Origin: Gammaproteobacteria bacterium
Lineage (GTDB): Bacteria > Pseudomonadota > Gammaproteobacteria > JADZEE01
NCBI GenBank assembly: GCA_020850735.1
Contig: JADZEE010000081.1
Span: forward strand, 1-57,016
Direction of reading: 5' to 3'
DNA: 57,016 nucleotides
The notes under the pieces were generated by a model that saw nothing but the letters and a program-made list of their open reading frames with translations, did not search any database and was not told where the DNA came from. How positions within the stretch are numbered: the stretch's first letter is position 1; each line of letters starts with the position of its first letter. Position numbers and translations under genes: made by a program. Shown here one piece after another: positions 8,268-16,739 of the stretch.

Positions 8268-8603
8268 ATGAAGACCGCGCCGGAGCTGCTGCGTGTGCTC
8301 GGTCCGTTGCGGTCCATGATGCTCGCGATCGTCGTGCTGCTGGTGCTGTCGGCACCCATTGCCACGGGTGACGGTCCCAGGGACGGCTGGCGCTTCGTTC
8401 CCGCCCTGCTCAGTCCTGTATTCGCCACCATCATGGCGTTCGTGTTGCCGCTCGATTTCACGATGAGCCGCGTCCAGATGGGCGAATATGCCGACGGTCC
8501 ACACCGCGAACGCTATCGACTCATCTCCCGGATTGACCTCGGCGCACTCGCCCTGCTGCTGCTCGCCTGGCTGCCGTTCGTCCTGAGGATGCTGCGGTCA
8601 TGA
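8268..8603 (+). CDS. Small multi-pass membrane protein
   Basis: 111 aa from ATG 8268; two in-frame GTG codons upstream (8256, 8262) are alternatives. Three hydrophobic segments at about residues 16-30, 44-61 and 88-108 indicate an integral membrane protein. No family recognised. Its stop (ATGA) overlaps the start of the next gene at 8600, so the two are likely co-translated. Confidence 0.65.
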   Translation: MKTAPELLRVLGPLRSMMLAIVVLLVLSAPIATGDGPRDGWRFVPALLSPVFATIMAFVLPLDFTMSRVQMGEYADGPHRERYRLISRIDLGALALLLLAWLPFVLRMLRS

Positions 8604-9061
8604 GGCCGGCGCTGATGCTGATGCTGCTGCTCGCGGCGGCGGGGGCGCGCAGCGAGGATCTGCGCGGACTCATCAGCGCCTGTGCGGACGGAGACATGCA
8701 GTTGTGCCGGCAGATCGACCAGGTCGGCGCCGATGCCGGCATCGGTTCGAGCGCGTTGGACACGCTCGCGTCACAGTTCGCCGGTGCGGTCGCCACCGAC
8801 GTTACGCTGGTGCACGACGGCACACCGGACCTCGCCGCCGTGTATCCCCGCGTCATCGACGCCTACTTCGCCGCACCCGAGCTCGCCGATGCGCGCGGAA
8901 GCTGGTCCCGGCCGCAGCGCATTCCCGCCTGTGCCGAGCATTACGCCGACACCTGGCTGTACGAGCGCAGCTGGTGGCCCACCGATCGCGAAGGTCGACC
9001 CGACTGGCGGCTCATATATTTTCACGTGCTGGACCATTACTTCGGCCTGTGCGTCAAGTGA
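8600..9061 (+). CDS. Secreted hypothetical protein
   Basis: 153 aa beginning with a signal peptide (MRPALMLMLLLAAAGARSE). The mature part has four cysteines (SACADGDMQLC, IPACAEHY, GLCVK) that could form two disulfides, and an aromatic C-terminal half (WLYERSWWPTD...LIYFHVLDHYFGLC). Start overlaps the preceding membrane-protein stop. It lies 58 nt upstream of the pitrilysin gene, perhaps in one operon. No family recognised. Confidence 0.65.
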   Translation: MRPALMLMLLLAAAGARSEDLRGLISACADGDMQLCRQIDQVGADAGIGSSALDTLASQFAGAVATDVTLVHDGTPDLAAVYPRVIDAYFAAPELADARGSWSRPQRIPACAEHYADTWLYERSWWPTDREGRPDWRLIYFHVLDHYFGLCVK

Positions 9062-9119
9062 TACCGTCCGTGCGCAGCGCGTACCGGACCGCCGATATCC
9101 CGAACTGCTGGAGTAGCGC

Positions 9120-12053
9120 ATGATTGCAATGTCCCGCTGGATCCCCGGCCTGCTGGTCGCCTGCCTCGTCGCCCTGTTCGCCGCGCGTGCGGCACCCGCC
9201 GGCGAATCCCCGGTCAAGAGTCCGACCGATCCGCGCGATTACGCCACCTTCACGCTCGAAAACGGCATGCGTGCGCTGATCATCTCCGATCCGGACACCG
9301 ACAAGGCCGCAGCCGCTCTGGACGTCGCCGTCGGCTCGAGCGCCGATCCGACCGACCGCCAGGGGCTCGCGCACTTCCTCGAGCACATGCTCTTTCTCGG
9401 CACCGACAAGTACCCGGACGCGGGCGAATATCAGGAGTTCATCAACCGCCACGGCGGCTCGCACAACGCATTCACCGCATTCGAGGACACCAACTACTTT
9501 TTCGACATCGACAAGGACCAGCTCGAGCCCGCGCTCGACCGTTTCAGCCAGTTCTTCGTGGCTCCGCTGTTCAATCCCGAGTACGTGGAGCGGGAAGTGA
9601 AGGCCGTCTATTCGGAATACCAGGCCCGGCTCAAGGATGACTACCGCCGTACCTACGCAGTCATGCAGAGCGTGATGAACCCGGCGCATCCGGTCAGCAC
9701 CTTCGCGGTGGGCAGCCTCGAAACCCTGGCCGACCGTCCGGGCCGCCCCGTGCGCGCGGATCTGGTTCGATTCTACGCGCAGCATTACTCGGCCAATCTC
9801 ATGACCGTGGTCGTGCTCGGCAAGGAACCGCTCGACGTCCTCGAACGCTGGGTGCGCGAGAAGTTCGGCCCCGTACCCAATCGTGAGGCCGCACCGCTCG
9901 CGATCGACGTGCCGATGTTCCTGGACGGTACGCTGCCACAGCGCGTCGACGTGCTGCCGGTCAAGGACCGCCGCAGCCTGTCGCTGAGCTTTCCTCTGCC
10001 GCCGCTGAAAGGGCTGTACCGCACCAAGCCCATCGACTACATCGCCAACCTGGTCGGCCACGAAGGCGAAGGCAGCGTGCTCGCCGCGCTCAAGCGCAGA
10101 GGCTGGGTCGACACGCTCAGCGCCGGGACGAGCCTCGATAATCGCGACGCGGCGATGTTCTCGGTGAACATCACCCTGACCCGCGACGGCTCCGATCACG
10201 TCGAGGAGATCGTCGATCACGTATTCGATTACCTGGACCTGATTCGCGACGCGGGCATCGACGAGTGGCGTTTCCGCGAGCAGTCCCGGCTGTACGACCT
10301 GCGCTTCGCCTTCCAGGAGAAAGCGCAGCCCATCGGCTACGTGTCCGATCTCGCCGGAAACCTGCAGTACTACCCGCCCGCGGACGTGCTGCGGCTCCCT
10401 TACCTGGCCGACGACTACGAGCCGGACGTCATCGCTTCCATGCTCGCACGGCTGACGCGGCAGAACGTGCTCATCACCTACGTTGCCCCGGAAGTGCACA
10501 CGGATCGCACCGAGAAGTGGTACGACACGCCCTATGCCGTGCTCCCGCCGGAGCAGGCGACAGGCAGCGCCCGCGACGACGGAATAGCCGGCAATTCGCT
10601 CGCGCTGCCGGCGGCCAATCCTTTCATCCCGGAGCGGATCGCGGTCAAGCCCGTCGTGGAACCGGCGCGCGTGCCCGTGCGCCTGGACGGCGCCGGCGGC
10701 GTGGAGCTGTGGCACCAGCAGGACAGCGACTTCCCGCAGCCGCGCGCCAGCTTCTACTTCTCGGTCCGCTCGGCCGTGGCGAACGACTCGCCCGCGCACG
10801 CCGTACTGACCGATCTGTACGTGCGCATGGTGAAAGACCAGCTGAACGAGTTTGCCTACCCGGCGACGCTCGCCGGCCTGTCCTACGACGTGTACCGGCA
10901 CGTGCGCGGCTTCACGGTGAAAGTGTCCGGCTTCGACGACCGGCAGCACCTGCTGCTCGAAGCCATCTGCGGGCGCCTGCGTACGCCGGTGATCGCCGCC
11001 GACCGCTTCAAGGTCGCCAGGGAAGAGCTGATCCGCGAACTCGAGAACACACGCAAGGAACCGCCCTACGCGCAGGCGATGAACGAGATCAACACCCTGC
11101 TGGTCCGGCCCGGATGGACCGTCGACCAGCGGCTCGCGGCCATTGCGCCGCTGGCGGTCCGTGATCTGCGCGCGTTCGTGCCGAAGCTGCTCGAAAACGT
11201 GTACGTCATCGCCCTTGCGCACGGCAACGTGGTGCCCGACGAGGCACGTGCGCTCGCCGCCGTCGTCGATGCGGCGATGCTCGGCGCGCGCCAGCCCGCC
11301 GACGTGCCGCCCGCGAGCGTCGTCAAACTCGCCGCGTCCGACTATTTCGGGCGCGAGATCGCGATGCCGCACCCGGACTCGGCGATCGCCGTCTACGTGC
11401 AGGGGCCGGACAAGCGCTATCCCAGCCGCGCCCTGATGGAGCTGTTCGGGCAGATGGTATCGGCGCCGTTCTACGGCGACCTGCGCACCGAGCAGCAGCT
11501 CGGCTACGTGGTCTTCGCCGGCCCGCTGTCCCTGCTGGACGTGCCGGGCGTGATGTTCATCGTCCAGTCGCCGGTCGCCGATCCGGCGATGCTGGAAACC
11601 CACGTACAGGCCTTCCTGCACGATTACCGCAGTTTCATCGCCGGCGTCGACGAAGATACGTTTGCAGCCCACCGCCAGGGTGTGATCACGCGCATCCTCG
11701 AGCACGAGGATCGCCTGCAGGACCGCTCGGATCGCTACTGGCAGGAGCTCGATCTCGGCTACACGCGCTTCGACTCGCGCGAGCGCCTGGCCGGGGCCGT
11801 CGCGCAGCTCACCCGCGAGGAACTGCTGGCGTTCTACGACGACAACATCATCGGCGGCAAGGAACGCCGGCTCACCGTGCGGGCGCTGGGCGAGAATCAC
11901 ACGGCGGTCGCCGGGGCGGTCGAGCTCGCGCCGCATTATCGGCGCATCGACAGTGCGGAAACGTTCGGCGAGGGCATGGCGTACTACGGGGCCGGTGCCC
12001 ATCCGGACCCCGCGGTACCGGCGGTCGACGCCGCCATGGGGCGGCAACCCTGA
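9120..12053 (+). CDS. ptrA: Pitrilysin/insulinase-family zinc protease (M16)
   Basis: 977 aa, full length for protease III. A signal peptide covers about residues 1-26 (a second ATG at 9129 is possible). The inverted zinc motif HFLEH is at 85-89 and the third ligand Glu166 lies 77 residues later, matching the pitrilysin spacing. The inactive second half with RTEQQLGYVVFAG, the exosite/Arg-Tyr region of M16A, is intact. In E. coli it is a periplasmic oligopeptide-degrading endopeptidase. Confidence 0.93.
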   Translation: MIAMSRWIPGLLVACLVALFAARAAPAGESPVKSPTDPRDYATFTLENGMRALIISDPDTDKAAAALDVAVGSSADPTDRQGLAHFLEHMLFLGTDKYPDAGEYQEFINRHGGSHNAFTAFEDTNYFFDIDKDQLEPALDRFSQFFVAPLFNPEYVEREVKAVYSEYQARLKDDYRRTYAVMQSVMNPAHPVSTFAVGSLETLADRPGRPVRADLVRFYAQHYSANLMTVVVLGKEPLDVLERWVREKFGPVPNREAAPLAIDVPMFLDGTLPQRVDVLPVKDRRSLSLSFPLPPLKGLYRTKPIDYIANLVGHEGEGSVLAALKRRGWVDTLSAGTSLDNRDAAMFSVNITLTRDGSDHVEEIVDHVFDYLDLIRDAGIDEWRFREQSRLYDLRFAFQEKAQPIGYVSDLAGNLQYYPPADVLRLPYLADDYEPDVIASMLARLTRQNVLITYVAPEVHTDRTEKWYDTPYAVLPPEQATGSARDDGIAGNSLALPAANPFIPERIAVKPVVEPARVPVRLDGAGGVELWHQQDSDFPQPRASFYFSVRSAVANDSPAHAVLTDLYVRMVKDQLNEFAYPATLAGLSYDVYRHVRGFTVKVSGFDDRQHLLLEAICGRLRTPVIAADRFKVAREELIRELENTRKEPPYAQAMNEINTLLVRPGWTVDQRLAAIAPLAVRDLRAFVPKLLENVYVIALAHGNVVPDEARALAAVVDAAMLGARQPADVPPASVVKLAASDYFGREIAMPHPDSAIAVYVQGPDKRYPSRALMELFGQMVSAPFYGDLRTEQQLGYVVFAGPLSLLDVPGVMFIVQSPVADPAMLETHVQAFLHDYRSFIAGVDEDTFAAHRQGVITRILEHEDRLQDRSDRYWQELDLGYTRFDSRERLAGAVAQLTREELLAFYDDNIIGGKERRLTVRALGENHTAVAGAVELAPHYRRIDSAETFGEGMAYYGAGAHPDPAVPAVDAAMGRQP

Positions 12054-12179
12054 CCGGTCCGTGCATCCCGGGCCGGCGCCCGTACGTCGCGCGAGACGTC
12101 GCCCGCGTCACAGTTTCGAGCCGGCGCGCGGACGTCCGTGCCAGCGGCGCGTCTAAGCTGTGCGACCGGATATTGAAGT

Positions 12180-12303
12180 CCCGGGATTTTGTGAGCACAT
12201 TCTCAGAAATTCATTGGAATAACGAAAGATTATAAGATATATTACATAATATAAATTATAAAAATCATTTAACTATTTGTAATATATGATTTTTATATCA
12301 ACC
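12180..12303 (+). promoter_or_regulatory. AT-rich island with candidate promoter of the FHA gene
   Basis: About 110 nt of almost pure A/T (12205-12300) in an otherwise very GC-rich sequence. A plausible promoter is TTGGAA (12214-12219), 18-nt spacer, TATATT (12238-12243), but several alternatives exist in such a sequence. It may be a site for AT-binding nucleoid proteins. The preceding stretch 12054-12180 shows no gene. Confidence 0.4.
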
Positions 12304-13212
12304 ATGCGCACTTTATTCTTTCGCAACCGGCGGCTCTACGGCCACCCACCCGCGCCCCTGACCCTCGTCATCGGCCGCCGCCGCTTCAGCTTCGCCCAGC
12401 CGCGCGAGTTCGAGTTCGGCTGCGCCGGGCGTACGGCGGTACCGGCGGCGAAGTTCGGCGAGCTCATGCGCCAGCCGGCCGCCGAGCTGCGCCATGAAGC
12501 CGAGGGTATCCGCCAGGTCGAAAAGCAACTCGTGACGGTCCTCGAACGCGGTCTGGAGAACCCGGCGACGGTCGCCGGCCGGATCCGCGATCTGGGCGTG
12601 AAATTGTTCTCCAAGGACCACGGCTGGCGCGACATCATGGCGGCGCTGGCACTGCTCGGGCCCGAACACGACGAGTACAAGAAGATCGCTCTGGTGAAAT
12701 ATCTGCAGTACCTCGCGGCGCGCCAGGATCTGCTCGGCATCATCCACGCGGCCAAGACCGACGTACGCTTGGAAGCCGCGGACGACTCGTTCGGGGAGTC
12801 GGCCGCGCCCGCAATCGGCGCGGCGGAAACCATGATCTTCGACCTGACGCAGGTCGCATCCGGCCCGCGACTCGTCAACGCGTTTGAGCGCCTGCCGCGC
12901 GGAGAAACCGTCGAAATCCGGCTGCCACGCGGCAAGTCCATCGAGATCCTGCTGTCCCGGCACCCCTTCAAGCTCGTCGCCGACGGCGGCTACAAGCTCG
13001 TCGACGCGGCCGGGCACGAGTATCCGCTCGGCGATCGGCGGGGCTGCGTCGGCCGGCACGCCGGTAACGACATTGCAATCGACAACGCCTACCGGTCGGT
13101 CTCGCGCAAGCACCTGATTGTCGAGCCGCAGGTCGATCGGCTGCTGCTGACCGACATCTCCGCTCACGGTACGTTCGTGCCGCCGCAGTTCGTTCACCAC
13201 ACCGTGCACTGA
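12286..13212 (+). CDS. FHA-domain protein
   Basis: 308 aa from ATG 12286; ATG 12304 (MRTLFFRN) is equally possible and neither has a clear ribosome-binding site. The C-terminus (about 245-300) is a forkhead-associated domain: GRHAGNDIAIDN, SRKHLIVE and the HGTFV strand, including the conserved Arg, Ser and His that bind phosphothreonine. The N-terminal 200 residues are helical and charged, without a recognised domain. It likely reads a Ser/Thr kinase signal; no kinase is in the window. Confidence 0.75.
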   Translation: MIFISTMRTLFFRNRRLYGHPPAPLTLVIGRRRFSFAQPREFEFGCAGRTAVPAAKFGELMRQPAAELRHEAEGIRQVEKQLVTVLERGLENPATVAGRIRDLGVKLFSKDHGWRDIMAALALLGPEHDEYKKIALVKYLQYLAARQDLLGIIHAAKTDVRLEAADDSFGESAAPAIGAAETMIFDLTQVASGPRLVNAFERLPRGETVEIRLPRGKSIEILLSRHPFKLVADGGYKLVDAAGHEYPLGDRRGCVGRHAGNDIAIDNAYRSVSRKHLIVEPQVDRLLLTDISAHGTFVPPQFVHHTVH

Positions 13213-13266
13213 ATCTGTGGTGTACTGCGCGCATGCGCAGGCGGCGTGCACGCGGCGGGTAGCGCC

Positions 13267-13947
13267 ATGGAGTACTTCGACAGGCTGCGTCAACAGATGC
13301 TCGGCGGGGTCGAAGAGCACATGCGCGCGGTCGAGCTCCTGCTGGGAAGATCCACGCTCGCACCGGCGGTGATGCAAGCGCTCTCGCAGGTACCGCGACA
13401 CGAGTTCGTACCCGCCGAATTGCAGGGCTACGCCTACGCGGACACGCCGCTGCCCATCGGCTACGACAAGACCGTCTCGCAGCCGTTCATCGTCGCCCTG
13501 ATGACCGATCTGCTGGACATCGGGGCCGAAACGCGCGTGCTCGAGATCGGCACCGGCCTCGGTTATCACGCCGCGGTGCTCGCCGAGCTCAGCCGCAGCG
13601 TCTACTCGGTCGAGATCATCCCCGAGCTCGCCGCACAGGCCGAACGCCGTCTGGGCACCCAGGGTTACGACGAAGTCGTGCTGGCGCGCGCGGACGGCTC
13701 CCGCGGCTGGGCGCAGCACGCGCCGTTCGACCGGATCCTCGTCACCGCGGCGCCGGATCTCGTCCCCCCTGCGCTGCTCGCCCAGCTCGCCCCGGGCGGA
13801 CGCATGGTGATCCCGGCGGGACTGTCCGAGGCGCAACAGCTGCTGGTGGTCGACAAGAGCGCGGCCGGCCGGATCAGTATTCGCGAGATCCTGCCGGTTC
13901 GGTTCGCGGCCCTGGAATACGACGACGACACCCCGGCGATGTGCTGA
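13267..13947 (+). CDS. pcm: Protein-L-isoaspartate O-methyltransferase family
   Basis: 226 aa from ATG 13267 (an upstream in-frame GTG at 13246 is less likely). SAM-binding motif I VLEIGTGLGYH is clear, preceded by the PCMT signature TVSQPFIVALM and PLPIGYDKT. Motif II-III region PFDRILVTAAP follows. The enzyme methylates isoaspartyl residues to start repair of aged proteins; in many genomes with several paralogues some have other roles. Convergent with the next small gene. Confidence 0.88.
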   Translation: MEYFDRLRQQMLGGVEEHMRAVELLLGRSTLAPAVMQALSQVPRHEFVPAELQGYAYADTPLPIGYDKTVSQPFIVALMTDLLDIGAETRVLEIGTGLGYHAAVLAELSRSVYSVEIIPELAAQAERRLGTQGYDEVVLARADGSRGWAQHAPFDRILVTAAPDLVPPALLAQLAPGGRMVIPAGLSEAQQLLVVDKSAAGRISIREILPVRFAALEYDDDTPAMC

Positions 13948-13978
13948 TCCGGGCGCAGGACCGTTCGCCTCGGCCGCG

Positions 13979-14182
13979 CTACGGCGACGCCGGCGGTCGC
14001 GAGGCGAGTTTGAGAGTCAGCAGCTCGATGGCCATGTCGGGCACGGCTTCTGCGCTTCTGGACTCGACAGACAGCAGCCAGCGATCCACGACGTCGCGCT
14101 TGACCTTGACGAGCTCGGCCACGTCCAGCCGTTCGAGCTTGTGCTCGATCATCAGATCGATGAGCCGATCACGATTGTTCAT
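13979..14182 (-). CDS. 67-aa HTH-like small protein
   Basis: ATG at 14182 begins MNNRDRLIDLMIEHKLERLDVAELVKVKRDVVDRWL, which looks like a compact helix-turn-helix (helices about 3-14, 19-25, 29-38), ending near SMAIELLTLKLA-like helix. The longer open frame upstream has no coding character. It is probably a small DNA-binding protein. The following 226 nt (14183-14408) contain no gene that I can support. Confidence 0.6.
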   Translation of the reverse strand: MNNRDRLIDLMIEHKLERLDVAELVKVKRDVVDRWLLSVESRSAEAVPDMAIELLTLKLASRPPASP

Positions 14183-14408
14183 GCGCGCATTGTAGGTCCG
14201 GCGCCCGCCGGGCATCCACCTCTCAGAGCTCGTGAAACATTCGCCCGCCGTAGCGAGACGGCTTCCGGGCGTTCCCGGCCAGGCGCGGGGGTGCACAAAA
14301 ATCGCGCGCGTAGCGGGCCCTGCGGAAGCGATCTTGGGGGTTCCCGCAACGCGGCCAGGGGCGTCCAGGAGCCGTCGCAGCAGGCGCGGTGATGGTTTCA
14401 CATGGCTC

Positions 14409-15557
14409 TCAGCGCAGCCGCCGGCCGATGCGCAACAGGCGCAGTACACGCTCGGCGGCATCGGCGATGAGCGCCGGCGCCGCGGCCATGGCGGCGTCGA
14501 GATCCATGGGCCGCACGACGGCGGCCTCGAGCCCGTCGATCCCATGCGCAAACACGCCCGCGGCATCGTCGGCCAGGCTGCCGCCGATGGCGATGACGGG
14601 TATGCGCAGGCGGCGCGCGACGCGGGCGACACCGGCCGGAGTCTTGCCAAACGCGGTCTGGAAGTCGACCCGACCTTCACCGGTCATGACGAGATCCGCG
14701 CCCCGCATGCGGCCGGCGAGATCCACCGCCTCGATCACCAGGCCGACGCCGGAACGCAGCCTGGCGCCCGCGAACGCGAGCAGGCCCGCCCCGAGCCCCC
14801 CCGCCGCGCCCGCGCCCGCGCGCTGCAGCACGGGCACGCCGAGCGCGGACTCGATGAGCCTGCCGAAACGGGTCAGGTTAGCGTCCAGGCGTCGCACCTG
14901 GGCCGCGCTCGCGCCTTTCTGAGGACCATAGACCGCCGCCGCGCCGCGCGGCCCGACGAGCGGATTATCGACGTCACAGGCAACCAGCACGCGCACTCGG
15001 CGCAGCCGCGGATCGAGCCCGTCGAGATCGATCGCGGCGATCCGGTCGAGCATCCCGCCCGCCGGCGGCTCGCGCAGCACGCGGCCGCGCCGATCGCGAA
15101 AGCGTACCCCGAGTGCGGCCGCCATGCCCGCGCCGGCGTCGCTGGTCGCCGATCCGCCGATGCCGACGATGATCGTGCGCACACCGCGATCGAGGGCATC
15201 GCGCATGAGCTCGCCGGTTCCCCAGGTGGAGGCGCGCATGGGATCGCGCTCGGCGCGCGGTACCAGCGGCAGACCCGAGGCCTGCGCCATTTCGATCACG
15301 GCGGTCGCACCGTCGCCGAGCAGTCCGTAACCGGCCCGTACCGGCGCGCCGAGCGGTCCGCGCACGCGTTTTTTCACCAGGCGTCCGCCGGTCGCGTCGA
15401 TCAGCGACTGCACCGTGCCCTCGCCGCCGTCGGCCATCGGCACCTTGATGCAGCGCGCGCGCCGGTCGATCCGGCGCACGCCGGCTTCGATCGCCTGCGC
15501 GACTTCGAGCGCGGTCAGGCATTCCTTGAACGAATCCGGGGCGATGACGATTTTCAT
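14409..15557 (-). CDS. Glycerate kinase (GarK/GlxK family)
   Basis: 382 aa starting at ATG 15557 with MKIVIAPDSFKECLTALEVA, the family N-terminus. PMADGGEGTVQ, GIGGSATSDAGAGMAAALG and MTGEGRVDFQTAFGKTP are diagnostic of class II-type glycerate 2-kinases related to GlxK. It phosphorylates D-glycerate, usually to 2-phosphoglycerate, feeding glycolysis. It stands alone; no glyoxylate or glucarate genes adjoin it, although it could use glycerate linked to serine/glycine turnover. Confidence 0.92.
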   Translation of the reverse strand: MKIVIAPDSFKECLTALEVAQAIEAGVRRIDRRARCIKVPMADGGEGTVQSLIDATGGRLVKKRVRGPLGAPVRAGYGLLGDGATAVIEMAQASGLPLVPRAERDPMRASTWGTGELMRDALDRGVRTIIVGIGGSATSDAGAGMAAALGVRFRDRRGRVLREPPAGGMLDRIAAIDLDGLDPRLRRVRVLVACDVDNPLVGPRGAAAVYGPQKGASAAQVRRLDANLTRFGRLIESALGVPVLQRAGAGAAGGLGAGLLAFAGARLRSGVGLVIEAVDLAGRMRGADLVMTGEGRVDFQTAFGKTPAGVARVARRLRIPVIAIGGSLADDAAGVFAHGIDGLEAAVVRPMDLDAAMAAAPALIADAAERVLRLLRIGRRLR

Positions 15558-15719
15558 GGCGGGTTTCCTGGCGGACTGGATGGCGCCGCACGCGCGCGTA
15601 TCGATCTGCGCCACCGCAGCCGGCCGGCGTCATCGCGGCGCCTTGATAGCATGGATGCGGGCCACGGGAAAGCCGGCGCGACCGGCCGGCAGCGCACGAT
15701 CACCGAGCCCGGCCCGGGG

Positions 15720-16739
15720 TCAGCGTTGCACTTCCGCCCGCAGCGCATGGGCGAGCCCGAGCACCACCTGTGCCATGCGCCCGTAGTCCAGGCTCTCGGC
15801 CGTGTCGAGCGCCAGGTGATAAAAGGGATAACGAAACCCCGCGGTATCGGTGACCATCAGCGCCGGGTAACCCCGGGCCCAGAACGAGGCGTGGTCGGAA
15901 CGGCGGGCGTCGCGCACGAGCGCCGCCGGTACGGCCATCCCTTCGGCAGGGACCGCCGCGCGCTCGCGATAGGCCGCGATGGTCCGCTGCACGAGCGCGC
16001 GCGATGCGAGATTGCCGACGAAGCCGATGAAATCCGCCCGGTCCGGAAAGAACCACGCCAGCGGGCGTGGATAGCTCTGGCTCCCGGGTGCGGGGTTGTA
16101 GTAGCCGAGCATCTCCAGTGACAGCATCGCGACGATCGTTTCGCCGCGTTCGCGCGCCCGCCGGGCGTAGACGGTGGAACCACTGTCGTCGGTGAGCAGG
16201 AACGGTTTCTCCTCGTTGGCAAAGGCGACGAAACGCAACGTGCGTGCCGGTGCGCTGCCCGCGAACATGCGCGCCAGCTCGATGACCGCGGCGACACCGG
16301 ACGCATTGTCGTCCGCACCCGGCGAGCCTGGCACCGTGTCGTAATGGGCGCCGACGATCACGATTTCGCCGGCCCGCTGCGCGCCGGGAATCTCCGCCTC
16401 GACGTTCTCGAACGCCGCCACGACACCGAACTGTTCCCGGCGGACGTCGTAACCGGCGCCGGCGAGCTGCGCGTCGACGTAGTCGGCCGCCGCCTCGAGA
16501 CTGCCGGCAACGTCCTTGTGGCGCACGCCGATGCGACCGGCGAGCTCGGCAACGTGGGCGCGCAGGCGGGCGGCGAGCGCATCGACCTCGACGGGATCGG
16601 GTACCGGCAGACGCCGCACCGGCGCGGGCATCGCCAGCATCGTCCACCACCCGCCGGTCGCCGCCCCCAGCAGGACGAGCACGGCGACGAGCAGCGCGGG
16701 CAGGGACACGACGCGCCGGCGTGCGGCGGCAGCGCTCAC
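15720..16739 (-). CDS. Membrane-anchored M28-family metallopeptidase
   Basis: 339 aa with GTG start at 16739; GTGA overlaps the lhr stop codon, indicating translational coupling. An N-terminal signal anchor (about 12-36) precedes the domain. M28 metal and catalytic positions are visible: H132-x-D134 in [13 protein letters not shown]143-D144 in GADDNASG, E176-E177 in ANEEKPF, and the late His in [10 protein letters not shown]. Such enzymes are co-catalytic zinc aminopeptidases of the periplasm. Pairing with Lhr is probably operonic convenience. Confidence 0.87.
   Translation of the reverse strand: MSAAAARRRVVSLPALLVAVLVLLGAATGGWWTMLAMPAPVRRLPVPDPVEVDALAARLRAHVAELAGRIGVRHKDVAGSLEAAADYVDAQLAGAGYDVRREQFGVVAAFENVEAEIPGAQRAGEIVIVGAHYDTVPGSPGADDNASGVAAVIELARMFAGSAPARTLRFVAFANEEKPFLLTDDSGSTVYARRARERGETIVAMLSLEMLGYYNPAPGSQSYPRPLAWFFPDRADFIGFVGNLASRALVQRTIAAYRERAAVPAEGMAVPAALVRDARRSDHASFWARGYPALMVTDTAGFRYPFYHLALDTAESLDYGRMAQVVLGLAHALRAEVQR

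Noticed and set aside
14183..14408. Hidden gene or element between the 67-aa gene and glycerate kinase
   Set aside because: GC-rich with short imperfect palindromes only; no ribosome-binding site, ORF or terminator convincing enough.
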